64,000 nt of DNA from Arion vulgaris (taxonomy: Eukaryota; Mollusca; Gastropoda; Stylommatophora; Arionidae): positions 30,855,647-30,919,646 of the forward strand of contig CM036758.1 in NCBI GenBank assembly GCA_020796225.1. Direction: 5' to 3'. Position numbers and translations under genes: made by a program. Shown in pieces: positions 30,340 to 56,980 of the stretch (the first letter of the stretch is position 1; the number at the start of each line of letters is the position of its first letter). A model generated the notes under the pieces. The model made no database searches, was not told the origin of the DNA, and saw only the letters and a list, made by a program, of their open reading frames with translations.

Positions 30340-32800
30340 CAGGTGATCCCCAAAGGGCTGAAAAATTTTCCCTCCCAATCTTAAACCCCCTAACAACTGA
30401 TGCTATTGATGCAATCTGCCATCTCTTATTGCCAAAAACATCCCCCTTGTCCAGGACAGGGGATTCATGTAAACCTTTTGGGGGTTTGGAAAACCTCTAT
30501 AGATGATACCCACTAACAACAAACTGCTGCTTTGGACCTTTAAAAGCCCAACAAATCGAAAATAAGAAGGTTTTGAAAACACAGATTCTCTTACATTTTT
30601 AAAAAAGTGAAATCAGAAAAAAACGGGAATTTTAAATTTTTTATGGGGGGAAAAAGTCTTTCAACTTTTGCCCAAAAACCGGGGCCATAGAGAAACTGAA
30701 CACATGAAATAATAGTGGTTTGCTTTTTGGTTGATTGATATATATATATATATTTCAACTCTGTACAGTTAAACCTTTAATTACAATCCAATTATATGAT
30801 GAGGCACTACATTCAATTACAAGGGTTGGTTAGGTTACTAAACTGCCCTTTTGCATTTGGGCAGACCCTTTGCCCAGTCCCCCCCTTAGATGAAAATTAT
30901 GCATTTTTGAGGGTTTCCCGTTGCTGCGATTAAACACATTCCACTCCTCAGGCATCCAGTTTTTCGAAAACGTGTAACCCCAAACTGCTTAAATCGCGGG
31001 TTCGATTCAACATCTATTTTAGTGCCCTCACCCAAAAAAAATTTGGGAAGGCCGAGCACCCTTATCTATCTTCAACCCCCCAACAATCGATGCAAACCTG
31101 CCCCGCCCTCATTACCTTTTCCACCCACATGCCCGGGGACAGTATATCCATGTACCCCTTTGGTTGGGAAACTTTTATAGACACCATCCACTCATACCAA
31201 AACCTCCCCTTTTGGATCTTGTGAAGCCCCCGACTGAGAGTCACAGATACAACAACACCCCCCCAGTAAATGAAAGTCCAAGGGGCCCAAAAGGGGGGCG
31301 GAAAAGGGCCTCATACTGGTAGTTGTCCTGTATGCTCCACTTTCTACAACCCCCTACCATGCGTTCCTTCATACTTCATTAGGCTGAAATCATTGGCGAA
31401 AAAACCCAAAAAGCCTGAATTCCCCGATGAACTGACCCATCGGTAATTTCAACATCATCAACCCTTGCATTATCTTCTATCAGCTGCTTAACTGCAAGAT
31501 TGGTTTATAATGATCATGTTGAATGTTTCCACAATCTCTACATGATCGATTTCTTAACCCCAAAAATAATGGATATATAATTAATAATATGATAACGGTA
31601 ACGTTATAAACGTTGAGATAATCAGTTCACAATGACAATGAATGACTCCCAAAGACCAAGATTTAAATTTAGTTCACTAAAAATCCAAATGAATAATAAT
31701 TTTTTAATATCATTTTTTCATATTTAATTATGAATGTATTGAATGAAATTGGGAAAGAGGCAAAGAGGTCCCGGGGGAGTCGGATGTTGTGATGAAAAAA
31801 CAGTAGTCTTCATGAATTGAATGAAATGAATGTTTCAGTTTGGTTTTAAATTTTAATTATCAATTTTAAAAGTTTAAAAAAATTTTATTCTAAATTTAAA
31901 ATTTGTAGTGTTATAGAAAAAAATGCCTACCCTGACATCTCTTTCTGGGGGGCTGTTACGACATTTTAAATTAAATATTGTATACTAGTATTCTTTTACT
32001 TTGATTTCCCCCTTATGGGTTTTAAAAAAAAAAACCAAATTACGGGAAATCCACCAGTAGTAATGTCCAAAAAAGTTGGTTTTTGTTTTTAAATACCTAC
32101 CCGTCTAGATCCGTAAATATCGTAAAAAAGTTTTTTCCCATATGAAAAGGGTTTTTGGCAAAATCGGATGCCGGGCCCCAAAAATGTAGAAGTCTATGCG
32201 TTTGGGCCTCCCAAAACCTGTGCAACGTATAAAGTTCTTGGCAAAGATCAAACTTATCACAAAAATGATTAAAAATTGGGGTAAAGAACGAACGGAAAAA
32301 AAGAAGAAGAAAGGTTAGCAGTGACGGCTGGTGATTATTGCTGTTGGTGGCGCCAGTCAAACATTTTCGAAAATCATGGTTTTGGTTTCGGTTATTTTTA
32401 GTCAAACAGTAAAAAAATAGAATTTTTACCTTCCCTAAACCGTAAAAAATAGTGCGCTGGAAAGGGTAAATAAATAATGGGGGGAAAGGACACTGAATTT
32501 CGCTGTATTCCCCCTTCTTCTTTGCGTTCGTTCTTTACGAAATTTTTAATCATTCTTTGTGATAAGTTTGATTTTCCAAGAAGGGTTATCTTGCACATTG
32601 GTTTGGTGGTCCAAAACCATAGATTTCCATGTTTAGGACACGCACCCTTCCCAAAAACCGCCTTTCGCCTTTTACGACATGCGGATAACAGGGGTTTCTT
32701 TTTTACCCCCCAAATTTGGGGGCCCCAAACCCCCGGCACCGACTGTTTTGATATTTTACCTTTATATTCATTTTTAAAGTTTGTAGTGTTACTTTAAATA
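30340..32800. other. Low-quality stretch over decayed LINE and SINE copies
   Basis: Copies of known repeats appear with many homopolymer-like substitutions. 30380-30540 and 30900-31300 match the RNase H LINE (minus). 32150-32312 is a truncated plus SINE A and 32510-32745 a minus SINE A whose GGGCCCAAATTTGGGG has become long C and G runs. Neighbouring copies of the same repeats outside this block are clean. 31560-32100 is very AT-rich and otherwise empty. Confidence 0.7.
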
Positions 32801-32969
32801 GTAATAATTTTTAAACCAAATAATTTATAAAATAATAAATACACGTTACACATTTTTGTTAAGAATGATCGGGAAAAAAACTAAGATAATTATATTTAAC
32901 TGAAATAAAGGCCCTTCTATGTGGGCCGCCGGAGAACAACAAGGGGAACAAAAAAAGCTGCAGACATTC

Positions 32970-33310
32970 ATCAATAGAAGCATTGGAGGATACTCCATCT
33001 GGAGGAGCAGGACTACAAAAGGAAACCGGGATAGAAAGACAACGACAGGTAGAACAAGGATAAGGAGCAGAAGGTGACGGTGGATGGGACACATACTGGG
33101 GAAACTCTAACAGCATCACAAGACAGGCTCCGTTGGAACTTCAGGGCAATGGAGGTGGGGAAGACCCAGGAACACCTGGAGACGGAATGAAAGAAAATGC
33201 GGAGAGGTGGAGAGATCTGGAAAGAATGGTCTTGGATAGGAGGGCTTAGAAGGCTTGGTTGCAAACCTATTCTTTCCCAAGGGCGAATAGTGAAGAAGAA
33301 GATACATTTT
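32970..33310 (+). mobile_element. LINE ORF2 C-terminal fragment
   Basis: The plus strand has remnants of the WTWDTYWG / RLRWNFRAMEVGKTQEHLET segment, and AGACCCAGGAACACCTGGAG is the complement of the 13890-13920 LINE end. Confidence 0.55.
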
Positions 33311-34070
33311 TGTTAATGATATTGGCCTTAGTGACGGGCCACTACTGTTAGATTCAATGGATTTCCAGCAAAATCTGTTCATCGCTTCCCAACTTTGTCA
33401 TATCAGGTAGAGTTTTGATTAGTGTCGATAGTTTCGAATACACTGTACTATTGCAAATCGGCCATCGCCATCAAGCCTCATCATATGGGGTCGTCGACAG
33501 ATAACACATGCAGTGGGAATGCCACAATCGAGGCTATTGAGCTCACAGCCTCTGTGTCTGTCGGTATATCGTTTTACTACAGGGAACTCTTATCCTTTAC
33601 TTTAGAGTTTAAAATAGTTTTTCCCAAGTCAGAGTAAGTCTCTCATTGACCGCAACGGACTCTGGTAATTTAAAAAAAACACACAAGCTGTCAAGTAAAA
33701 ATCAGCCTGAGATGTCATGTTAGGTCCAAGACTCCGTTGAATTAATAGCGGGCGAAAAAAAAAATTAACATGTGAAGATACTTTGCAAATAGTCACTCAT
33801 CACAGTCCATCTGAAAGCGTGCCTTTACGCAAAGGGGTTAGAAGCGCCATGTCAGAGCGCCTGACTGCCCCTGAATACATAGCGGGCGAATTCAGAAGAA
33901 GAGTCCGTCTTCCAAGTTTAGATCTCTAACAAATCTCATCCAATTTTTCGTTATTATCCTTTTTCCCATCGTTACCTTAGTCGCCCCTGCCTTGTTTCCA
34001 AGTTCTAGATCTCTAACAATATCACCCAATTTTTCGTTATTATTCTGTTTCCATCGTTGTTTTGAAGGCA
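33310..34070. other. No gene recognised; short direct repeat
   Basis: CCAAGTT(T/C)(A/T)AGATCTCTAACAA followed by CCAATTTTTCGTTATTAT occurs at about 33915-33960 and 34000-34045. GAATTAATAGCGGGCGAA and GAATACATAGCGGGCGAA occur at 33738 and 33873. Nothing coding is supported. Confidence 0.45.
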
Positions 34071-35945
34071 ATTAAATATACTTTCTAGAACAGCTCAAAC
34101 AATAGGACTTAAAATAAATATAGCGACAATGAAGGTAATGAGAAATAATCATAAATTTAAGACCCCAAATTTTATTACAAAATGAAATCATAGATGAAGT
34201 CCAGGATTTTTTTGCCCCTGGGAAGTACATTATCACAAGATGGAGATTTTTTATACCTGGGAAGTACAGTAGCAAGATGGAGATTTTATATACCTGGAAG
34301 TACATTATCACAAGATGGAGATTTTATATACCTAAGTACAGAGGCAAGATGGAATTTATATACCTGGGAAGTACATTATACAAGATGGAGATTTTATATA
34401 CCTGGAAGACATTATCACAAGATGGAGATTTTATATACCCGGAAGTAATAGCGCAAGATGGAGATTTTTATATACCTAAGTACAGTAGGCAAGATGGAGA
34501 TTTTATATACCTGGGAAGTACATTATCACAAGATGGAGATTTTGTATACCTGGGAAGTACATTATCACAAGATGGAGATTTTATATACCTGGGAAGTACA
34601 GTAGCGCAAGATGGAGATTTTATATACCTGGGAAGTACATTATCACAAGATGGAGATTTTATATACCTGGGAAGTACATTATCACAAGATGGAGATTTTA
34701 TATACCTGGGAAGTACATTATCACAAGATGGAGATTTTGTATACCTGGAAAGTACATTATCACAAGATGGAGATTTTATATACCTGGGAAGTACAGTAGC
34801 GCAAGATGGAGATTTTATATACCTGGGAAGTACATTATCACAAGATGGAGATTTTGTATACCTGGGAAGTACATTATCACAAGATGGAGATTTTATATAC
34901 CTGGGAAGTACAGTAGCGCAAGATGGAGATTTTATATACCTGGGAAGTACAGTATCGCAAGATGGAGATTTTATATACCTGGGAAGTACATTATCACAAG
35001 ATGGAGATTTTATATACCTGGGAAGTACATTATCACAAGATGGAGATTTTATATACCTGGGAAGTACATTATCACAAGATGGAGATTTTGTATACCTGGG
35101 AAGTACAGTAGCGCAAGATGGAGATTTTATATACCTGGGAAGTACATTATCACAAGATGGAGATTTTGTATACCTGGGAAGTACATTATCACAAGATGGA
35201 GATTTTATATACCTGGGAAGTACAGTAGCGCAAGATGGAGATTTTATATACCTGGGAAGTACAGTATCGCAAGATGGAGATTTTATATACCTGGGAAGTA
35301 CATTATCACAAGATGGAGATTTTATATACCTGGGAAGTACATTATCACAAGATGGAGATTTTATATACCTGGGAAGTACAGTATCGCAAGATGGAGATTC
35401 AGAATAGGATATTATCGAAAAAAATCAAGAACGCAAGACGAACTTTTGTCATGCTCAACTAAATCTGGAAAACAAAAATACTAAATCTTAGGACAAAACT
35501 TAAAATATATAGAAGTAATATACTGGGAGTGCTATTATACAGTAGTGAATACTGGAAAATGACGCAACACATAATACACAAGTTGGAGACATTTCAGAAT
35601 AAATGTTTAAGAAAAATCCTGCAACTTTTCTGGCCAAATACCATAACAAATTAGGACAGACTGTGCATCCTTGGATACCATCATTAAGAGACAAAGATGG
35701 AGGAGGTTTGGACATATCATATGCCAGTGGTCGAATTGTGTAGGACAGCTCTCAGATGGACAGCGGATGGGAAGAGAAGGCCTGGACGTCCACATGAAAC
35801 GTGGAGAAGAACGGTGAAGGAAGAGTTGTAGGAGTGTGGCTGGACGTGGAGACGGTTGGTAGAAAGGCAGCAGAACGGCAACAGTGGAAATCTCTTGGGG
35901 AAGCCTTGTGTGTCAATCGGGACATGAAGAGGATATAGATAAATC
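34070..35945 (+). mobile_element. LINE ORF2 fragment containing an in-frame minisatellite
   Basis: Left of the array the plus strand reads TAQTIGLKINIATMKVMRNN (end of the RT palm) and then a PGKYI/QDFF segment. After the array it reads SEYRILSKKIKNARRTFVML, IWKTKILNLRTKLKIYRSNI, then KLETFQNKCLRKILQLFW and RRPGRPHETWRRTVKEEL. This is the normal LINE order RT, thumb, C-terminus. The array is inserted at the conserved YLGS motif. Confidence 0.88.
34200..35400 (+). repeat. 39-bp minisatellite encoding a 13-residue LINE motif
   Basis: About thirty units of GGAAGTACATTATCACAAGA + TGGAGATTTTATATACCTG, each coding YLGSTLSQDGDFI. The first eight or so units (34200-34500) carry small deletions. Later ones are near identical with variants STLSQ, STVAQ, STVSQ and DFVY. 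Variant order repeats every 8 units (312 bp) at about 34846-35157 and 35158 onward. The unit is 13 codons, so the frame stays open for 376 codons. Confidence 0.97.
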
Positions 35946-35990
35946 GTTGCCTTGATCACCGTCTTCCAGCAACCATGTCCTCCATAATTG

Positions 35991-36240
35991 TTCTTCTTTG
36001 AACGCTCCATATCAACCACTTGTTAAACCGCTCTTTGTGATTTGTATGTGATCTGAGTCTAAAAACAATTGTATATTGTGCTAGTTATGCACCTATAAGA
36101 AGACCAGCAAGTCCGATTTCTGCGACGTTTTTTATTTACTAGGGTAGCTTCCTAGGCCCCTACCTCAGTCGTCTCTTACGACATGCCTTGTAGGTCGTAG
36201 TGTTACTATTCTTTCTTCCCTTGCGGGCCCGCCACCACAC
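35991..36240 (-). mobile_element. SINE family B
   Basis: TTCTTTGAACGCTCCATATC at the left is the tail. The core GGCATGTCGTAAGAGACGAC and head lie at the right. Confidence 0.85.
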
Positions 36241-36369
36241 GAGGGTTCTTTCTTAACCCTGATAGCTTTCATACCATCAGAAATATTAGGAAATATGTGG
36301 CCGCACATGGTTACGTCAAAACTTTGTTCACCACATGAACTAGAATCACCGCAGTCAATCTAATGTTAG

Positions 36370-36790
36370 GATCATCATCATTGCACTTCGGTGATTAACC
36401 ATGTGTGCTCAGATCTCTTTCTTACACATGAAGATCTCAACGGCATTGCACAACTCCGTATCACCGGCGAGGTTCCGTCTATTTTAGAAGATGGTGAAAA
36501 ATTTGTAGAATTTATTTTCAATCTTTCTAATGAATTTTGCCGGGCTGCGGCTTTCCAGCCTGCTATTTTAGATTTTAAACTGCCAGTGGTTATTTTTCGT
36601 TCTTAACACGTATACGGTACATATCGTTCGTCTCTGATAGGACTAGGAACTCGATCTCACCTACAATGAGATTCCGGATTTCTAGAAAAATATCTCGCTG
36701 GCTCTACGAGGTAACGAACCGATTACCGTTGGAACGAGCACCTAAGCTCTACGCCACAGAGACGATGTTTGAAGATAGGAGGTTCACGAG
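36370..36790 (-). mobile_element. SINE family D with tandem end duplication
   Basis: Left CATCATCATTGCACTTCGGTG, then ATCGTTCGTCTCTGATAGGA and ACTAGGAACTCGATCTCACC. A segment around CTACGCCACAGAGACGATGT is duplicated (ACACAACAGAGACGATGT) at 36795-36830. Confidence 0.75.
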
Positions 36791-37019
36791 CATAAGCTCT
36801 ACACAACAGAGACGATGTTTGAAGATAGGAGGTTACACTTGTATTTGTCTTTGGCCAGCGAAACATGAAAAAGTGACATGGTCTTTTAAGGTCTCTCTGT
36901 TGCGTAAAAGTATACTGCTCATCGCTCTCTCTAAAGGTTTATAAATACAAATTAAATTCCTACTAAATTACACGGGGACCCTCGCTGGTGCTATTCTTCA
37001 AGAAATCTTCCATTATTAA

Positions 37020-37149
37020 TTAGTGGACCAAGCGCCACGCTAAGTGGCATTTGAAGTGGACGCGTTTTTACATTCCGCCACGCTAAGTGGCGTTTGTTAT
37101 CAAAACGTAAAAGCGCGTGTAAAACGTGACTTTTACTCTGGTCCACTAA
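37020..37149. mobile_element. 130-bp MITE with perfect 11-bp terminal inverted repeats
   Basis: TTAGTGGACCA at 37020-37030 and TGGTCCACTAA at 37139-37149. Inside are two copies of GCCACGCTAAGTGGC, itself a stem (GCCAC/GTGGC) and loop. The superfamily is unknown. The termini could include a TTA/TAA target duplication. Confidence 0.75.
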
Positions 37150-37885
37150 GAGTTAATGAATAATGTTAGTAAAATCCGGTTAAAAAACAAATTTACACTT
37201 TATTTCTTGACGGCAGCAGTCTTAAGTCTGCGGGTGTTATTGTATTAATTGAATACTCTTAATACACAAGTTGGTTACATAGTAATAGCATGGCCTCCGG
37301 CAGCAAAAGGCCGGCTAGCTCAAACGGGCAATCGAAAACTCCTGTTTAATGAGAGGCTGGTTTTTGTATATATTTGATAAAACACTGTAAGCATTTTTGT
37401 AATTTTATACAATTCTATCAGTCCATGGTTATTTATTGGTGAAAAGTGTTAATAATATTAATATTCAATAGCTTTAAACTTAACTTGTAACATAATAACC
37501 TTGATTTAGCATGTTGTGTTACTTTTTTTAATGAATTGGTCGTTATACAACAATACTGGAATGGGAGGATCATAGCGACGGATGTGTCTTATTTCTTAGA
37601 ATTTTTAGCTGCGGCCGACAATCTAATCGGAGCCCACGGGTAATCGCTAACAACTAAGTAGCGATTGGTAACGAGTCATCATCAAGGTGCGTATCCTTTA
37701 TAGGACGTTGCTCTCTTTGCAGTGCGATGTACGAAAATCAACAAATCTGAGGTGGTCAGACTGGATCAGATCAGATCTGGAGAAAATCGTTAGGGTGGCT
37801 GCGGTAATACTGAGGAAATAGGCGATAGAGCAAAGACTGGCATGTACAGTATTACATAAGAAGGGAAAAATTAATTATAAGATAT

Positions 37886-37937
37886 GAAAAAACCACACTC
37901 AACGTTTCGGTGCTTAAGACCTTTATCAAGAACACAA
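37886..37937 (-). other. Penelope-type repeat motif, possible hammerhead relic
   Basis: On the minus strand: CTTGATAAAGGTCTTAAGCA followed by CCGAAACGTTGAGTGTGG. This resembles the CTGATGA-stem-GAAAC core found in many Penelope-like retroelements, but the CTGATGA box is altered. Confidence 0.35.
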
Positions 37938-38291
37938 AAACTAAATTAACTAAAACATGATACTAACAAATGATCTCTCTTTGCAGCACATCTGAAATTC
38001 ACTCTGTCTCTTGACAGTTCACCCACTTCGTCGATGGTCATATGTTCATGGTTTCTTTAATATCTTGTAACCCTCTTCTTCTTGGTCTGCTTCTGTCTCT
38101 TGGTAACGAGTACCGAGTATTTATTGCATTGTAAAAAACCGTTACATTTACTTAAAAGTAACTGAAACTCATCGCTTATAAACAGCGGAAACACTTCCCT
38201 TGCAATTGGAAATAGAAAAATGCGAGTTCCCTGTAACTCTTTTGTAAACACAACAAGGTAAACCTATGATTTGTAACCCCCTGAAATTGTC

Positions 38292-53384
<15,093 letters not shown>

Positions 53385-53473
53385 TCTCCTCTAGCAAGAA
53401 AAACCTGGGAAATTACGGGGAGGTAGGGGGTGGGAGAGTCCAGGTCCTGCATTTGTCATTTCGCCTGTGAGTT

Positions 53474-53716
53474 GCCGGGGCTCCCAAGGGAAGCAAAGAA
53501 TAGTGTCACTGCGACATATAAGGCATGTCGTAAGAGGTGACTGATGCAGGGGCCTAGGTAGCTACCTAAAAATAAAAGTGTTGCAGAAATCGGATGTGCT
53601 ACTTGTAAGCACATAACTGGCACAACATACAATCACTCTTAGGCTCAGATCACATACAAATCACAAAGACTAGTTTAACAAGTGGTCGATATGGAGCATT
53701 TGAAGAAGAAGAATCA
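53474..53716 (+). mobile_element. SINE family B downstream of QTRT1
   Basis: GCCGGGGCTCCCAAGGGAAG, core GGCATGTCGTAAGAGGTGAC and the tail CATTTGAAGAAGAAGAATC. T(T/A)GTCATTT is found on both sides. Confidence 0.9.
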
Positions 53717-53910
53717 TTAGTCATTTATAAATGTTTGAATGCGTTGAAATTTATATTTGCTGTAAAAATAAATATATGAAGAAAGTGAAATTTATAATGT
53801 ATAAATGAATTGAAATTGTTTTTTGTTATTTATTGTTAATAGTTGTTCAAAAAGTAATTACAATTACTTGTTCATTTATAATTACTACTGATAATTACTA
53901 CTGCAATTAT
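53716..53910. other. QTRT1 3' flank, AT-rich
   Basis: Several AATAAA-like signals (AAAATAAATAT at about 53765). This could hold a QTRT1 polyadenylation site if the 3' UTR extends through the SINE; not provable here. Confidence 0.35.
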
Positions 53911-54340
53911 AACATGAGAGCCTGTTGCAGAAGGCCCAAGTGAGATGGGCCTGTCACATTGCTCGGATGTCTGATAAACGCATCCCAAAACAGTTGATGT
54001 ATGGTGAGCTTAAAGGGGACAAGTTGGTGGACAGAAAAACACTCTTAAAGTGTCTCTATAATGCTTCAATATAGACACCACATGATGGGAATCTCTTGCG
54101 CAAGATTGCTAAATGTGATTCTGTAACAACACAAGAGGAACTCGCATAGCTGAAAATCGTTGAGGCACAGAGAAAATGAGCTGCTCGAAAAGACAACACC
54201 CACATGCCTAACCTTGATCATGTATGCCCCACTTGTGGAAGGGAGTGGTTCTAGGATTGGACTCTACAATCACCTCCATACCAGAGAGGGGCAGCAACAC
54301 ACTTCTGAGGCTGTTGTCATGATCGCTTGTGATGGATGGC
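53910..54340 (+). mobile_element. LINE ORF2 end with zinc finger
   Basis: Encodes LQKAQVRWAGHIARMSDKRI, then in other frames AARKDNTHMPNLDHVCPTCG and SRIGLYNHLHTREGQQHTSE. The CPTCG half of the finger is intact. Same family as 802-1190. Confidence 0.85.
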
Positions 54341-54489
54341 TATTATTATTAATACTTATACCACTAAATAGAACTACCTATGGCGTGTCTGTCATATCTG
54401 CAGACTCATCTAAAGAAGAATACTATGAGTTTAACACACACTATGAAGTTTAACACAGTTTATTTCAAGCTTCATTAAAAATTTAGATG

Positions 54490-54770
54490 AACGAAAGTTT
54501 TACTGTCATTATCATCAGGTGCCATGCCTGCTGGCGAGGCAATCATGGATCTCCATAAATCTATGTGCCTGGTGTTTGCTATCATCTCAGATGGTGACGC
54601 TCTTCCGTGTCATGAAGTCAGGCTATCCAAAATTTTCTCTCTGTCTTTCCTCTGTCTCGTCTCCCTTCAATTTTACCGTTGTCACAATGTATTTCAAGCC
54701 TCCCATCTCATTACATGTCTGAAAAATGAATATTACCTCTTTCTTATATTGATAATAAGCTTTCTCTGTG
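54490..54770 (-). mobile_element. LINE 3' end, (GAT)n type
   Basis: Complement of 13640-13770: CATCAGGTGCCATGCCTGCT, ATCATGGATCTCCATAAATC and TGTCATGAAGTCAGGC. Confidence 0.75.
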
Positions 54771-54799
54771 TTTGACCTCTTCCAGCAAGTTTACTTTAG

Positions 54800-55330
54800 T
54801 AATTTTAGCAGTCCATGGGATTCTTACCAAAGAGAGCTTGGGGCAACACAAAATTAACATTGCAGATGAAGATTCAGAAATATTGAGCCCGTGTAATTAG
54901 TTTATTACTATAAGGCTCAGAAACATGGACATCCTACTCAAGGCATGTGAGGAGACTTAAAATCTTTTATCTACAATGTCTCTGCAAGATTATGAACATC
55001 AGGTATGACAAGAAAACCAACTCTGAAGTATTGCAATGTGCAAACTTCCCTTCAATCATGGGCATGCTCAGCAGTAGAAGACTAAGATGGCTGGGAAATG
55101 TGAGAAGAATAAAAAATAGCCACATAGCCAACAGGTTTTGTGGTGTGTGAACTTTCGGAAGCGAAGAGACACCAAGGCAAACCACAGCTCAGATATAAGG
55201 ACATCTGCAAAGACTCAATGAATAACTTTTCTATCGGTCACAGCAAATGGAAAAAAAAAACTAGCTGATGACCAAGTTATCTGGAAAAACTACATTACGC
55301 AAAGGTGCATAGTCTTTTGAAAAGAGACTT
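54800..55330 (+). mobile_element. LINE ORF2 C-terminal portion
   Basis: Encodes RHVRRLKIFYLQCLCKIMNI, RYDKKTNSEVLQCANFPSIM and SRRLRWLGNVRRIKN, then HQGKPQLRYKDICKDSMNNF. These are the RRL..F...CLR.IL.I / R.LRWLGH / G.P.LRYKD motifs. Confidence 0.88.
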
Positions 55331-55399
55331 AGGGATGAACTGAACGGCAAGAAAGACAAGCGCAAACTCAGAATTTATCACAGTAAATCAATCAATCAC

Positions 55400-55850
55400 G
55401 AGTCATGCCTGCCGACATAGATGACCATGTCTCTCCACAACTCTTCTTGAGGCGGTTAATCAGTTCTGACGTCGAACCATGATGTCAGATCATCCAACAT
55501 CTTCTTCCTCTGCCTTAACGATTTCTCTTTCCTAAATTTTACCCATTGTCACCAAATGTTTTAAACCTCCTCTTCACATTATATGCTGAAGAACCTTGAT
55601 TGTCTTATTCTTTTGATAAGGTTTATTTATGCACAGGCCTGTTTTAAAACCTCATCATTTGTTCTCATCGCTGTCCATGAAATTGTTAGCATTCTTCTGT
55701 AAAACCACATCTGTCTATTCCAATGAGCTTGTTCATGATTCGCTGCCTCACATAAGTATTGGTTCAATATAGTACTCGTTTCCACAGTGTCATCGGTAGT
55801 GAATTCACGCATAAAGTGTTTTTCATTTTCGTAAAAGCTGCTTTCGCTTG
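55400..55850 (-). mobile_element. LINE fragments
   Basis: The minus strand has QMWFYRRMLTISWTAMRTND, the FYRRML.I.WT segment, and the 55420-55510 block shared with 20680-20770. Confidence 0.7.
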
Positions 55851-55959
55851 AGCTATTCTACTCATATCACAATAAAACACTTCCCAATTGAACGTCTGTA
55901 AAGATGAAGAAAAGGCCATATATGTAAAACCACATCTCTGAGGCTTCCAGAGACTTTAC

Positions 55960-56215
55960 TATATGCTTGTTACTTGTCCATGGCTAGCATCCTTCTTATG
56001 TGGCCGAACCATTTAATCTGTTATTTCTTGATGAACTTCAGTACCGATGTCTTCATTTCTCAACCGGTCTCTTCTTGTTACACCCAGCATTCTGCGTAGA
56101 CACTTCATCTCTATTGTGACCAGTTTTCATTTGTCATGTCAGCGTCTAGGTTTGGCACTGATAATGTAACGTTGGGAGAAAGATTGTGTTGAACAATGCT
56201 CTTATTTGTGTTCAT
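55960..56215 (-). mobile_element. LINE 3' fragment
   Basis: Complement of 8490-8720: GGCCGAACCATTTAATCTGT, CTCAACCGGTCTCTTCTTGT, TTGGGAGAAAGATTGTGTTG. Confidence 0.75.
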
Positions 56216-56980
56216 GGTGACAGGTTTGCATTTTAAAATCGACGCCATTTGTCCTATGATTTGCTTCAAATAAAAGAGCAAATTGCGCCAATTCTCGCAT
56301 TCTTATGCCAGTACTGTCTCTTTGTATCACTGAAAAAAAACATGCATTGCAATATAAAGATATTCCATCAATACTTTTGTTAAATGGATTGTCGCACGTT
56401 GTTGCTAGGATACCAAATTGTTTATTGACACATCTAGCTCGTCGTGTTGTGCAATGGGAGAGTACTCCCAAACAACAGTGTCAACAAATATTTATAGAAA
56501 TGGATTAATGTTCCTAATTCTTAAGCTGGCAAGTCAGCCTATCACCGTCATCTTGAAAAATATATCTGTACGTAGAGGTTCATTTGTCTTCTTGATCGTC
56601 GATCTGAAAGAAGATTTGATTGTCTTCTTTAACGCCGTGCCGTGCTATGTATGATACAGAGAGGCGGTTCCGTAAGAGAGCGGCATAAGCAGTGAAATAA
56701 TTTTTTTTTAAAAAGAATTCAGGGATCGCGAGAGAGAGAAAATAAAATTTGAACACTTCAATAATTAAAAATCTTTACGCAACGCTTTTCTGTATTGGTC
56801 TATGTTATTCCGATATTGATGTATACGATTTAATATTCGTACATTTTGTGCAGTTTAAAAAAAAAAAATAACCAAAGGTTATTTTAAAGTAAAAAAAATT
56901 AAGGTGTGGCATTTCGAAGACTTGAATCAGACTGAGAAAATATACCGTACGGCCCAACTTTAATGTTTGTATTAATGTCC
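56215..56980. other. No gene recognised
   Basis: Open frames of 67-89 codons at 56202-56654 have no known similarity. The rest is AT-rich. Confidence 0.35.

Larger units (their letters stand above)
36900..38291. other. Head-to-head intergenic region, NUP214 / QTRT1
   Basis: Contains a MITE (37020-37149), a plus-strand mini-ORF starting at 37291 (MASGSKRPASSNGQSKTPV then stop) with no known similarity, and the 3'-element-like motif at 37886-37937. The QTRT1 promoter, and possibly the NUP214 first exon, should be in or near this stretch. I cannot place them. No TATA box convinces me. Confidence 0.4.

Noticed and set aside
30108..30384. Thr- or Val-rich ORFs
   Set aside because: Trinucleotide repeat artefacts.
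34200..35400. CRISPR array
   Set aside because: Units are contiguous without unique spacers, and the context is animal.
34277..35407. 376-codon ORF as a repeat-protein gene
   Set aside because: It is a 39-bp minisatellite inside a LINE; the frame is open only because the unit is a multiple of three.
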